Shown: positions 43,774 through 52,217 of the stretch, in pieces | Layout: each line of letters starts with the position of its first letter | Position numbering within the stretch: the first letter of the stretch is position 1 | Made by a program: the position numbers and the translations under genes | Notes under the pieces: model-generated | Database searches by the model: none | What the model saw: only the letters and a program-made list of their open reading frames with translations | Told to the model about the DNA's origin: nothing | NCBI RefSeq assembly: GCF_008086045.1 | Contig: NZ_VSEY01000002.1 | Location: 310,001 to 374,000 of the forward strand | Length of the DNA stretch: 64,000 nucleotides | Origin: Nonomuraea sp. PA05 | Lineage (GTDB): Bacteria > Actinomycetota > Actinomycetes > Streptosporangiales > Streptosporangiaceae | Reading direction: 5' to 3'

Positions 43774-44799
43774 GTGTCCTCCCTGCTCACGAGTCCCCTG
43801 GTGGATCTCGACACCGGGGCCGTCATCGCGCACCCCGCCATCGTGGACGCCACCGGCACCCTCCGCGCCGTCCCGCTCCCCATGGTGCTGGAGCTGCCGG
43901 TCCGGGTGGTGCTGTCGGGCGCGGGCGCGCTGGCGCCGCTGCACGAGGCATTGCGCAGAGCGGGCAGGCATCCGCGCGAGGCGATCCTGCTGCTGGCTGG
44001 ACCGTGCCACGAGCAGGACAGGCCGCTGCTCAAGGTGGGGCTCGACGGGCTGCGCACGATCGGCTACCTGCTCGGGTTCGCGGACGTGGGCACCGCGGGC
44101 GCGGCCCTGGACCTGATCACCGACTCCGCTCCGTACCTGCTGGCCCTCGACCCCGAGGTGGTCTCGCGCGTCCCGGGCGACCACCGGGCGATCGCGGTGG
44201 CGCGGGCGGTGGTGACGCTGGCGCGCGGGATCGGCGCGCACGTCATGGCGCCGGGCGTGGAGCGCGAGGCGCAGGTGGCGACGGCGCGCGGGCTGGGCGT
44301 GCGGCTCGCGCACGGCCCGCTGCTGGCGCCCGGCCCCGACGGCAAGATCCGGGTGCCGCTGCCGATCACCGACGAGTCGCCCGCCACGGTCATGCTCGGC
44401 CCGCGCGTGCAGGAGCTGCTGCTGCCCGCCGTGACGCTGCCGGCGGAGGCGAAGGCGGAGGACGCCGTGGCGGCGTTCGGGCACGAGCCGACGATCACCA
44501 GCGTGATCCTGGTGGACGAGTTCCAGCGGCCCAAGGGCAGCCTGGACCGCAGCCGGTTCCTGCTGTCGTTCGCGGCCCGCTACGGGCACGCGCTGCACGG
44601 CTCGAAGCCGGCGCAGCGGCTGGCCGACCCGCCGCGCACGGTGCCCCGCACCACCCCGGCCATCGCCGCCATGCAGGCGGCCGGCCGGGACGCGACCCGC
44701 GTCTACGACGACCTGGTGGTCACCGACGAGCTGAACCGCTGCCTGGGCATCGTCCGCGTCTCCGACCTGATCAGGCAGATCGCCGCGATCCGCAGCTGA
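43774..44799 (+). CDS. degenerate EAL domain with C-terminal CBS pair
   Basis: The protein has 341 residues. The N-terminal 190 residues have the EAL TIM-barrel pattern, but the catalytic motifs are lost: HPAIV stands where EALVR is expected and MAPGVERE replaces the usual AEGVET. Residues about 200-341 form a CBS-domain pair (VMLGPRVQELLLPAVTLPAE, and NRCLGIVRVSDLIRQI at the end). It is probably a nucleotide or c-di-GMP sensor without phosphodiesterase activity. GTG 43774 has AGGAG rather far upstream. Confidence 0.78.
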   Translation: MSSLLTSPLVDLDTGAVIAHPAIVDATGTLRAVPLPMVLELPVRVVLSGAGALAPLHEALRRAGRHPREAILLLAGPCHEQDRPLLKVGLDGLRTIGYLLGFADVGTAGAALDLITDSAPYLLALDPEVVSRVPGDHRAIAVARAVVTLARGIGAHVMAPGVEREAQVATARGLGVRLAHGPLLAPGPDGKIRVPLPITDESPATVMLGPRVQELLLPAVTLPAEAKAEDAVAAFGHEPTITSVILVDEFQRPKGSLDRSRFLLSFAARYGHALHGSKPAQRLADPPRTVPRTTPAIAAMQAAGRDATRVYDDLVVTDELNRCLGIVRVSDLIRQIAAIRS

Positions 44800-44947
44800 C
44801 GCATGCGGGCAGGGAGCAAGCATGGCCGACGCATGCGGGCAGGAAGCAGGCATCGCTGACGCATGCGGGCAGGAAGCAAGCATGGCTGACGCATGCGGGC
44901 AGGAAGCAAGCATGGCCGACGCATGCGGGTAGGAAGCAGGCATGCTG
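44798..44947 (+). repeat. 30-bp tandem repeat, five copies, containing RBS and start-like unit
   Basis: Five 30-base units begin GACGCATGCGGGCAGGAAGC and end CATGGC or similar. Each carries AGGAAG followed six to eight bases later by ATG or an ATG-like triplet. The last unit supplies the real RBS and ATG 44942 of the aminotransferase gene. Confidence 0.92.
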
Positions 44948-46240
44948 AACAGACGGACCCTGCTCGGTGCGGGGCTGCTTGCCGGGGCGTCGGCGTGCAC
45001 CGCCGAACCGTCCCCGCCGTCCGCTCCGCCACGGAGCTTCGATCCGGCCGACTGGGCGTCGGTGCGCTCCCAGTTCGCGCTCGACCCGGCGTACGGCCAG
45101 TTCGCCGCGTTCGTGCTGGCCCCCGCCCCGGCGCAGGTGCGCGAGGCGATCAGGACGCACCGCGACGGGCTGGACGCCGACCCGGAGTACACACCGCCCG
45201 GCGGCGGCTCCCCGGACGGCTCCCCCGACGGGGCCGTGCGCGAGGCCGCCGCCCGCTACCTGAGAACGGACCCGGGCGGGATCGCGCTGACCGACAGCAC
45301 CACGATGGGCCTGGCGCTGCTCTACTCCGGCCTCGTCCTGCGCCCCGGCCAGGACGTGCTGACCACCGAGCACGACTTCCTGGCCACCCACGAGGGTCTG
45401 CGCCTGCTGGCCGCGCGCACGGGCGCGAAGGTGCGCAGGGTCCGCCTGTACGACGACCCGGCCCGCGCCTCGGCGGACCGCATGGTGTCGGCGATCAAGG
45501 AGGGGCTCGGCCCGCGCACCCGCGTCGTGGCGGTCACCTGGGTGCACTCCAGCACCGGCGTGCGCGTGCCGATCCGCGCCATCGCCGGCATGCTGGCCGA
45601 GGCGAACAAGGGCCGCGCGGAACACGACAGGGCGCTGCTGTGCGTGGACGGCGTGCACGGGTTCGGCGCGATGGACGACGGCGTCGCCGACCTGGGCTGT
45701 GACTTCCTGGCCAGCGGCACCCACAAGTGGCTGTTCGGGCCGCGCGGCACCGGCATCGTGTGGGGCCGCGCCTGGGACGCGGTGGCCCCGATCGTGCCGA
45801 GCTTCAGCCAGGCCGCCTTCACCGCCTGGCAGGGCGGCGGCTCACCCGGCGCCACGACGGCCGAGCTGGTCACGCCCGGCGGGTACAAGGCGTTCGAGCA
45901 CCGGTGGGCGATGCCGCAGGCGTTCGCGTTCATGACGGCGATCGGCAAGGACCGGGTGCGGGCGCGCACCCAGGAGCTGGCCACCCGGCTGAAGGCGGGC
46001 CTGGCCGGGATCCCGCACATCACGCTGGCCACGCCGCAGGCGCCCGAGTTGTCGGCGGGGCTGGTGTGCTGCTCGGTGGCCGGGATGGAGCCGTTCGAGG
46101 CGGTGCGGCGGCTGCACGAGCGCAAGGTGGTCGCGAGCGTGACGCCGTACAACCCCTCGCTGCTGCGGTTCGGCACGAGTATCGTGACGGGCCCCGAGCA
46201 GGTGGATGCGGCGATCAAGGCGGTGGAGGGGCTGAGATGA
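44942..46240 (+). CDS. exported class V PLP-dependent aminotransferase
   Basis: The 432-residue protein begins MLNRRTLLGAGLLAGASACT, a Tat-type twin-arginine n-region followed by a lipobox (ASAC). The rest is a class V aminotransferase fold similar to isopenicillin-N epimerase and cysteine desulfurases: TDSTTMGLALLYSGL, VTWVHSSTGVRVP, CVDGVHGFGAMD, and SGTHKWLFGPRGTG with the PLP lysine. Export of a cofactor-bearing enzyme fits Tat. It is coupled by ATGA to the downstream phosphodiesterase. The substrate is unknown. Confidence 0.88.
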   Translation: MLNRRTLLGAGLLAGASACTAEPSPPSAPPRSFDPADWASVRSQFALDPAYGQFAAFVLAPAPAQVREAIRTHRDGLDADPEYTPPGGGSPDGSPDGAVREAAARYLRTDPGGIALTDSTTMGLALLYSGLVLRPGQDVLTTEHDFLATHEGLRLLAARTGAKVRRVRLYDDPARASADRMVSAIKEGLGPRTRVVAVTWVHSSTGVRVPIRAIAGMLAEANKGRAEHDRALLCVDGVHGFGAMDDGVADLGCDFLASGTHKWLFGPRGTGIVWGRAWDAVAPIVPSFSQAAFTAWQGGGSPGATTAELVTPGGYKAFEHRWAMPQAFAFMTAIGKDRVRARTQELATRLKAGLAGIPHITLATPQAPELSAGLVCCSVAGMEPFEAVRRLHERKVVASVTPYNPSLLRFGTSIVTGPEQVDAAIKAVEGLR

Positions 46241-47022
46241 ACTGGGCGGAGCCGTACGGGCCGCTGATCGGAACCGGCGTGCGCGTGCTGACCTGGAACG
46301 TGTGGGGCGAGCTCGGCCCGTACGCCGAGCGGGCGCCGCGCGTCGAGAAGGTGGTGCGCGACCTGACGCCCGACGTGGTGGCGTTACAGGAGTGGGCCGG
46401 TCAGAGCTTCGGCTACGAGCACGTGGCGGCCGTCACCGCGGCGGCGCCGGTCGCCGTGTTGTCGCGCTGGCCGATCGCGCGGCAGGCGGATCGCCTGCTG
46501 CCGGGCGGGCCGCCCGAGGGCGAGCCGGGCGGGGTGCTGCCCGGCCGGGCGCAGTTCTGCGAGCTGGACGGGCCGCACGGGCCGTTACAGGTGTTCAGCG
46601 TGATGATCGGGGCCTACCGGCTGGGCGACTCGCAGGCACGGCAGGAGCAGGTGCGGGCGCTGGCCGCGTTCGTCGGTGAGGTGGCCTCCCGCAGGCATCC
46701 GACGCTGGTGTGCGGCGACTTCAACGCGCCGCCCGACAGCGACGAGATGCGGATGCTGACCGGGCGCGCCGCGACTCCGGTGCCGGGGCTGGTCTTCTAC
46801 GACGCGTGGGAGGTCGCCGGCGACGGCGGTCCCGGTCACACCTGGAGCGACGCCAACCCGTACGCGCGGCCCGGCCTCTACCCCGACCGGCGCTTCGACT
46901 ACGTGCTGAGCGCCTGGCCGAGGGCGGGCGGCGCGGGGCATCCGACGCGCTGCGAGGTGGTCGGCGACGGCCCCGAGCCCGGCTCCGACCACTACGGGGT
47001 ACTGGCCGAGCTGCGCTACTGA
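46237..47022 (+). CDS. endonuclease/exonuclease/phosphatase family protein
   Basis: The 261-residue EEP-fold enzyme has VRVLTWNVWGELGP, VVALQEWAG (metal Glu), TLVCGDFNAPPDS (catalytic Asp/Asn) and the closing GSDHYGVLAELR (Asp-His). No signal peptide is seen. Its start overlaps the aminotransferase stop by four bases. The substrate could be a phosphodiester or sphingomyelinase-like lipid. The stop overlaps the end of the convergent ABC ATPase gene. Confidence 0.9.
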   Translation: MNWAEPYGPLIGTGVRVLTWNVWGELGPYAERAPRVEKVVRDLTPDVVALQEWAGQSFGYEHVAAVTAAAPVAVLSRWPIARQADRLLPGGPPEGEPGGVLPGRAQFCELDGPHGPLQVFSVMIGAYRLGDSQARQEQVRALAAFVGEVASRRHPTLVCGDFNAPPDSDEMRMLTGRAATPVPGLVFYDAWEVAGDGGPGHTWSDANPYARPGLYPDRRFDYVLSAWPRAGGAGHPTRCEVVGDGPEPGSDHYGVLAELRY

Positions 47023-47801
47023 CGCTGACGCCTACACCCAGCCCTGTGCCCTGGCCCGCCGCACCGCCTCGATGCGGTTGCGGGCGTGCGCCGGTCGAGC
47101 GCGGCCGAGGGCTGGGCGCCCAGCGTGAAGCTGACGGTGTGGCCGCCGGCGTCGGCCTTGATCTGGGCGGCGGTGCCGTCGGCGGCCAGCCGTCCCCTGG
47201 CGATGACGATCACCCGGTCGGAGTGCTCGTCGGCCTCCTCCAGGTAGTGGGTGGCGAACAGCACGGTCCTGCCGCCGGCCGCGTAGTCGTGCATGGCGGC
47301 CCAGAAGCGCAGCCTGGACTCCACGTCCATGGCCGCGGTCGGCTCGTCGAGCAGCAGGACGCGCGGCGCGCCCGCGACGGCCAGGGCGAACCTGACGCGC
47401 TGCGTCTGCCCGCCGGACAGCTTGTTCGCGCGCCGCCCGGCGATCTCGGTCAGGTCGGCCAGGGAGAGGATCTCGTCCAGGGCGAGCGGGCCGGGGTAGA
47501 GCTTCCGGACGAGGTCCACGGTCTCCTTGACGGTCAGCTCGGGGATGAGCGCGCCGTCCTGCAGCATGGCGCCCATCTCGCCGGCCGCGACGGCCCTGGC
47601 CGGGGCACGGCCGTGGACGGCGATCGTGCCCCGGCTGGGCCGCAGCAGGCCGAGCAGGAGGTTGATGGAGGTCGACTTGCCCGCGCCGTTGGGCCCGAGC
47701 AGGGCCACGGTGGTGCCGGGCTCGATGGTGAGTGAGAGGTCGTCCACGGCGAGCACGTCCCCGTAGTGCTTGCTGACGTGGTCGAACACGATGCCGGTCA
47801 T
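47016..47801 (-). pseudogene. ABC transporter ATPase with deletion-scar C-terminus
   Basis: The first about 237 residues are a normal drug-export-type ABC ATPase: GPNGAGKSTS, LSGGQTQRVRF, LLLDEPTAAMD and the H-loop ATHYLEE. The last 24 residues (RTPATASRRCGGPGHRAGCR...) look unlike any ATPase. In another frame the same DNA (47032-47085) reads ARNRIEAVRRARAQGWV then a stop, the C-terminus of a LuxR/NarL response regulator. Operons ATPase-permease-histidine kinase-response regulator are common in actinomycetes, so an internal deletion probably fused both ends. The permease and sensor are missing. The ATPase core might still be expressed. Confidence 0.6.
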
Positions 47802-47871
47802 GCCAGGAACGTTAGGCCGGGCCCGCGGGCCGGCGGCAGTGCGTTCCTTCCGCTTCTGGCGGTGACATTTG

Positions 47872-48456
47872 TCAGATCACGCGGCTCACCAGCCCCGTGT
47901 CGAGGCTGTAGTAGGCGCCGATGACGGTGGCGCTGCCGTACAGGAGGGAGTCGGCTCTCAGGCAGGTGACGGTCCGCTGGATGTGGGCGTGGACCATGGG
48001 TTCGACGCGGCCGTTGGAGGTGGTGTAGGCGGGTTCGAGCGCCTCGACGATCGCGGGCAGCTCGCCGGGCAGGGTGAGGCGCCTGCGTAAGGCCCGCGCG
48101 GCCGCCGTGACCGCGCCGCAGCGCTGGTGCCCGAGGACGACAACGAGGCTGGCCCGCAGGTCCTGCGGGCCGTACTGGACGGCTGCCGTGACGAGGGAGT
48201 CGAGGGTGTGGGCGGCGGTACGGACGACCAGCAGATCGCCGAGGCCGACGTCGAAGACGACCTCGGGCGGCACCCGGGAGTCGATGCACGAGAGCACGAC
48301 CGCCCGGGGCTGCTGCCCGGAGGCGACCTGTCTCCGGCGTCGCGGGTCCTGGTGCGGGTGGGCGGACTTGCCCGCCGCCCAGCGCCGGTTGCCCTGTTCG
48401 AGTAAGGACCACATGTGCCTGGCGGAACCACGCCAAGCGACCGCTTCGTTACGCAC
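47872..48456 (-). CDS. beta-class carbonic anhydrase
   Basis: The 194-residue protein has the zinc motifs of beta-carbonic anhydrases: VLSCIDSRVPPE (Cys, Asp-Arg pair) and VVLGHQRCGAV (His and Cys). VRTAAHTLD replaces the usual RNAGN, as in some actinomycete relatives. It interconverts CO2 and bicarbonate. GTG 48456 is the longest start; ATG 48414 is also possible. It lies 43 bases downstream of hisG in the same direction. Confidence 0.87.
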   Translation of the reverse strand: MRNEAVAWRGSARHMWSLLEQGNRRWAAGKSAHPHQDPRRRRQVASGQQPRAVVLSCIDSRVPPEVVFDVGLGDLLVVRTAAHTLDSLVTAAVQYGPQDLRASLVVVLGHQRCGAVTAAARALRRRLTLPGELPAIVEALEPAYTTSNGRVEPMVHAHIQRTVTCLRADSLLYGSATVIGAYYSLDTGLVSRVI

Positions 48457-48499
48457 GGTTCCGGTATGCCCGCCGGGCCGGTGGCCTAGCGGGCAGAAG

Positions 48500-49345
48500 T
48501 CACAGGCGGCAGGCGTAGATGTCGGTGACCAGGATGGCCCTTGCGCCGATGTCCCAGAGCTGATCCATCACCTGCTGGTGGCCCTTGCGCCGGACCATGG
48601 CGCGCACGGCGACCCAGCCCTCGCGGTGCAGCGGCGAGACCGTGGGCCCCTCCATGCCGGGCGTCAGCGCGATGGCCTCCTCGATGCGCTCGGCGCGGAT
48701 GTCGTAGTCCATCATGACGTAGTCGCGGGCCTGCACGACGCCCTGGAAGCGGCGGATGAGCTGGCCGACCCCCGGGGTGTCGGGCGCGCTGTGCCGCTTG
48801 ATCAGCACGGCCTCCGACTTCATGATCGGGTCGCCGAACACCTCCAGGCCGACGTTGCGCAGCGTGGTGCCGGTCTCGACGACGTCGGCCACGGCGTCGG
48901 CCACGCCCAGCCTGATGGCCGTCTCGACGGCGCCGTCGAGCTTGATCACCCGGGCGTCCACGCCCTGGTCGGAGAGGTACTTGTCGAGCAGGCCCGCGTA
49001 GGAGGTGGCGATGCGCCTGCCGTTGAGGTCCTGCGCGCAGGACATCGTGCCGGCCGCGGCGGCCAGCCGGAAGGTGGAGGCGCCGAAGCCGAGCGGCATG
49101 ATCTCCTCGACCGGCGCGCCGGAGTCGATCAGCATGTCGCGGCCGGTGATGCCGACGTCGAGGGTGCCCTCACCGACGTAGACGGCGATGTCGCGGGGGC
49201 GCAGGAAGAACAGCTCCCAGCCGTTCGCCTCGTCGACGACGACGAGCTCCTTGCTGTCCCTGCGGGACCGGTAACCGGCCTCCTTCAGCATGTCCTGGGC
49301 GGCCTCGCTGAGCGAGCCCTTGTTGGGTACTGCCAGACGCAGCAT
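48500..49345 (-). CDS. hisG: ATP phosphoribosyltransferase
   Basis: This 281-residue long-form HisG catalyses the first step of histidine synthesis (PRPP plus ATP to phosphoribosyl-ATP). MLRLAVPNKGSLSEAAQDML opens the catalytic domain, DVGITGRDML and ADAVADVVETGTTLRNVGLE form the PRPP-binding part, and the C-terminal regulatory domain (HREGWVAVRAMVRRKGHQQV) binds histidine for feedback inhibition. It is directly downstream of hisE, separated by 63 bases. Confidence 0.96.
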   Translation of the reverse strand: MLRLAVPNKGSLSEAAQDMLKEAGYRSRRDSKELVVVDEANGWELFFLRPRDIAVYVGEGTLDVGITGRDMLIDSGAPVEEIMPLGFGASTFRLAAAAGTMSCAQDLNGRRIATSYAGLLDKYLSDQGVDARVIKLDGAVETAIRLGVADAVADVVETGTTLRNVGLEVFGDPIMKSEAVLIKRHSAPDTPGVGQLIRRFQGVVQARDYVMMDYDIRAERIEEAIALTPGMEGPTVSPLHREGWVAVRAMVRRKGHQQVMDQLWDIGARAILVTDIYACRL

Positions 49346-49408
49346 GTCCGTAGGTCCTTACGTGTGTGTGCCTTCCGCTATCTCTGGTGGCGGGCGCACC
49401 GCGGCGCC

Positions 49409-49672
49409 CTAGAGATGCTTGTAGACCTGGTCGAGGCCGATGCCCTTGGCGATCATCAGCACCTGCACGTGGTAGAGGAGCTGCGAGATCTCCTCGGCGG
49501 CCCTGTCGTCTGACTCGTACTCGGCGGCCATCCAGCTCTCGGCGGCCTCCTCGACGACCTTCTTGCCGATGGCATGGACGCCGGCGTCGAGCGCGGCCAC
49601 GGTGCCCGAGCCCGCGGGCCGGGTACGGGCCTTCTCTGACAGCTCGGCGAACAGCTCTTCGAAGGTCTTCAT
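49409..49672 (-). CDS. hisE: phosphoribosyl-ATP pyrophosphatase
   Basis: The 87-residue protein carries out the second step of histidine synthesis. [19 protein letters not shown] opens it. [18 protein letters not shown] and [16 protein letters not shown] supply the metal-binding Glu residues of the MazG-like helical fold. ATG 49672 is the start. It is upstream of hisG, the usual actinomycete arrangement. Confidence 0.96.
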   Translation of the reverse strand: MKTFEELFAELSEKARTRPAGSGTVAALDAGVHAIGKKVVEEAAESWMAAEYESDDRAAEEISQLLYHVQVLMIAKGIGLDQVYKHL

Positions 49673-49784
49673 GATCTCTCTCGTCGGTCGGATGACGTGC
49701 CTGTTAAGCCTAGTCTGCGTCACGGGGTGACGCCGCCCCGCGTCCGCCACGCGAGACGGCGCCACCCGCTGTTCATCCCGCTGT

Positions 49785-50747
49785 TCACCCCAGCGCCTTC
49801 TTCGCCCTGGCCACCCGCTCCATGGCGTGCGCGGACTCCCCGCCCTCGTGCCCGTTGTACGGGTACACCCTGATGTCCTTCTCCCCCGCGTAGTGGTTGT
49901 AGGCGGCGAACACCGTGGACGGCGGCGTGATCCCGTCCTGCAGCCCGGCGGAGAACAGCGCGGGCGTGCGCGCCCTGGCCGCGAAGTTGACCCCGTCGAA
50001 GTAGGCCAGCGTCGCGAAGACCCGCTCCACCTGATCCTTGAACGCCCGGCAGTAGGCGGCCAGCTCGGCATACGGGTACTCGGGCGTGATCTGCGTGGCG
50101 TGCCTGATGTGGCACATGAACGGCACGTCCAGCAGCGCGCACGCCAGATCGGGCACCAGCGCCGACACGGCCAGCGCGATCGCCCCGCCCTGGCTCGCCC
50201 CGCCGACCGCGACCGCGCCGATGCCCGGATGCGCCCTGGCGGCCTCGACCGCGCGCACGGCGTCGGTGTAGAGCCGCCGGTAGTAGTAGGCGTCGGGGTC
50301 GTGGATGCCGCTGGTCATCACGCCCGGCGTCTGCGGCCCCGTGCCGGGGTACGGATCGGCGGTGTCGCCGCGCCGCCACCCGCCCGCGCCCTGGCCGCGG
50401 CTGTCCATGGCGAACACGGCGTACCCGAAGCTCGGCCACAGCAGCCAGTCGATCGGCAGCCCGCGCCCGCCGCCGTACCCCTGGTACTCCACCACGCACG
50501 GCACCGGCCCCGTGGTGTGGCGCGGCAGCAGCAGCCAGCCCTTGATGGGGTGGCCGCCGAAGCCGGCGAACGTCACGTCGAACACGTCGGCCACGGTCAG
50601 GCCGGTCGGGACGGGGACGAACGCGGGGGCGAGGTCGTGGGCGCGGGCCTCGGCGAGCGTCCGCTCCCAGAAGGCGTCGAAGTCGGCGGGCTCGTCCCGA
50701 TCGGGCAGGTACTCGCGCAGTCGCGGCAGGGGCATGTCGACGAACAT
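49785..50747 (-). CDS. acetylxylan esterase-like (CE7) hydrolase
   Basis: The 320-residue alpha/beta hydrolase of carbohydrate esterase family 7 begins [20 protein letters not shown], the family's usual opening. [14 protein letters not shown] holds the nucleophilic Ser, [12 protein letters not shown] the oxyanion loop, and [17 protein letters not shown] with YNGHEGG the Asp and His. It removes acetyl groups from oligosaccharides or cephalosporin-like esters in the cytoplasm. ATG 50747 is used. It is divergent from the second sugar ABC operon. Confidence 0.92.
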   Translation of the reverse strand: MFVDMPLPRLREYLPDRDEPADFDAFWERTLAEARAHDLAPAFVPVPTGLTVADVFDVTFAGFGGHPIKGWLLLPRHTTGPVPCVVEYQGYGGGRGLPIDWLLWPSFGYAVFAMDSRGQGAGGWRRGDTADPYPGTGPQTPGVMTSGIHDPDAYYYRRLYTDAVRAVEAARAHPGIGAVAVGGASQGGAIALAVSALVPDLACALLDVPFMCHIRHATQITPEYPYAELAAYCRAFKDQVERVFATLAYFDGVNFAARARTPALFSAGLQDGITPPSTVFAAYNHYAGEKDIRVYPYNGHEGGESAHAMERVARAKKALG

Positions 50748-50877
50748 CGCGCCACCCTACCCGCAGGCCCTGAACCGGGAAAGCCACCCCCAGCAGGCCA
50801 TGCATCGTGCCAAAAGCGCATCTCGACAGGCCAGCGCCGCGCCGCTCACACTCCGATGAAACTTACATGACTCAGAG

Positions 50878-50906
50878 TTGTCACTTACCCGTTTAAGTGA
50901 TGAGAT
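50878..50906 (+). promoter_or_regulatory. promoter with inverted-repeat operator, second sugar ABC operon
   Basis: TTGTCA (50878-50883) and TGAGAT (50901-50906) are 17 bases apart. The spacer region contains TCACTTACCCGTTTAAGTGA (50881-50900), a near-palindrome with 7-bp perfect arms and a central CG. No regulator gene is adjacent. Confidence 0.5.
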
Positions 50907-50943
50907 TCCGCACATTAGGCGGCGAGAGATCGGATGGCTCCCC

Positions 50944-52203
50944 ATGCGACGTACGACGGCGGCATGCACCACGGTCCTGCTCGCGCTCGTGAGCGCGGCC
51001 TGCGCCACGAGCGGTCAGCCCCAGACCCAGCAGGCGAACAGTGACGCCCCCGCGACCCTGTCCTTCTGGTCCACCGGCGGCGACGACGAGACGGCGATCT
51101 TCCAGAAGGCGGCCGACCTCTACCACCAGCAGCACCCCAACGTGACGGTCAAGGTGCAGACCCTGTCGTGGGACGACGCCTACGCCAAGCTCCTGGCGGC
51201 GGCCACCAGCCGCAGCGGCCCCGACGTCATCTCCGGCGGCATGACCTGGACCATCCAGTTCGGCGCCAGGGGCGCCATGGTGGACCTGCGCAAGCACGGT
51301 CTGGAGTCGCTCAAGGCGCAGGCCCAGCCCGCGCAGTGGGAGTCGGCCGTCTCCCCTGACGGCTCGGTGTACGGCGTGCCGCTGGACATGTCCACGCTCG
51401 CCCTCTACTACCGCACCGACCTGCTGGACAAGGCCGGTCTCGACGGCCCGCCGAAGACGTGGGAGGAGCTGACCGCGGCCATCGGCGAGCTGAAGGCGGC
51501 CGGGGTGGCCAAGCCGTACAGCCAGGACTGGGGCAACCTCGACTGGATCGGCTACTTCAACTACCTCTACCAGGCGGGCGGCACCTTCTACACGCCCGAG
51601 TGCAAGCCCTCGCTCGGCACCCCGCAGGCCGAGCAGGCGCTGGCGTACTGGGTGGACCTCTACCGCGAGCACGGCGCGCCGACCGCCAGCGTGGAGGCCT
51701 CCGACGCGCTCGACACCGGCACCGCGCTGGTGGTGGGCGGCAACTGGATCGCCAAGGGCATCGACGTCAACAAGCCGAAGCTGAAGGGCAAGTGGGCGAT
51801 GACCACGCTGCCCGCGGGCCCGGCCGGGCCGACCACGTTCATCGGCGGGCGCGCGATCGGCGTGACGTCCTTCAGCAAGCACGCGCAGACGGGCGCGGAC
51901 TTCGTGAAGTTCATGTACAGCGACGAGGCCATCGCGGCGATCGTGGACGAGGCCAGGAAGCGGAACCTGCCCTACATCCCGCCGCGCCCCGACAAGGTGG
52001 TGGACTCCTCGTCGTTCACGCCGGACCAGGCCCGCGTGTTCGAGCAGGCGTTCAGCACGGGCAAGGCCGCGCCCGGCTGCCCCGGCTGGGACGAGAGCGC
52101 CCCGGACGTCTCCAAGCAACTGCAGTCGGCCATCCTCGGCAAGGCGGACGTCAAGACCGCGCTGGCCGAGGCCGCCAAGGTGATGGAGCGCAACGCCGGC
52201 TGA
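50944..52203 (+). CDS. sugar ABC transporter solute-binding lipoprotein
   Basis: The 419-residue binding protein starts at ATG 50944; the upstream in-frame ATG 50878 lies in the promoter. The signal MRRTTAACTTVLLALVSAAC ends in a lipobox, so Cys20 is lipidated. TLSFWSTGGDDETAIFQKAA and VSPDGSVYGVPLDMSTLALY fit the extracellular sugar-binding family 1. It is followed 14 bases later by the first permease. It supplies a sugar to the two permeases below. Confidence 0.95.
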   Translation: MRRTTAACTTVLLALVSAACATSGQPQTQQANSDAPATLSFWSTGGDDETAIFQKAADLYHQQHPNVTVKVQTLSWDDAYAKLLAAATSRSGPDVISGGMTWTIQFGARGAMVDLRKHGLESLKAQAQPAQWESAVSPDGSVYGVPLDMSTLALYYRTDLLDKAGLDGPPKTWEELTAAIGELKAAGVAKPYSQDWGNLDWIGYFNYLYQAGGTFYTPECKPSLGTPQAEQALAYWVDLYREHGAPTASVEASDALDTGTALVVGGNWIAKGIDVNKPKLKGKWAMTTLPAGPAGPTTFIGGRAIGVTSFSKHAQTGADFVKFMYSDEAIAAIVDEARKRNLPYIPPRPDKVVDSSSFTPDQARVFEQAFSTGKAAPGCPGWDESAPDVSKQLQSAILGKADVKTALAEAAKVMERNAG

Positions 52204-52217
52204 GGAGGAGCCCCCAC

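Noticed and set aside
50878-50943. ATG-type start at 50878 for the solute-binding protein
   Set aside because: It would put the predicted promoter and inverted repeat inside the gene and place 22 non-signal residues before a clean lipoprotein signal that begins at ATG 50944.
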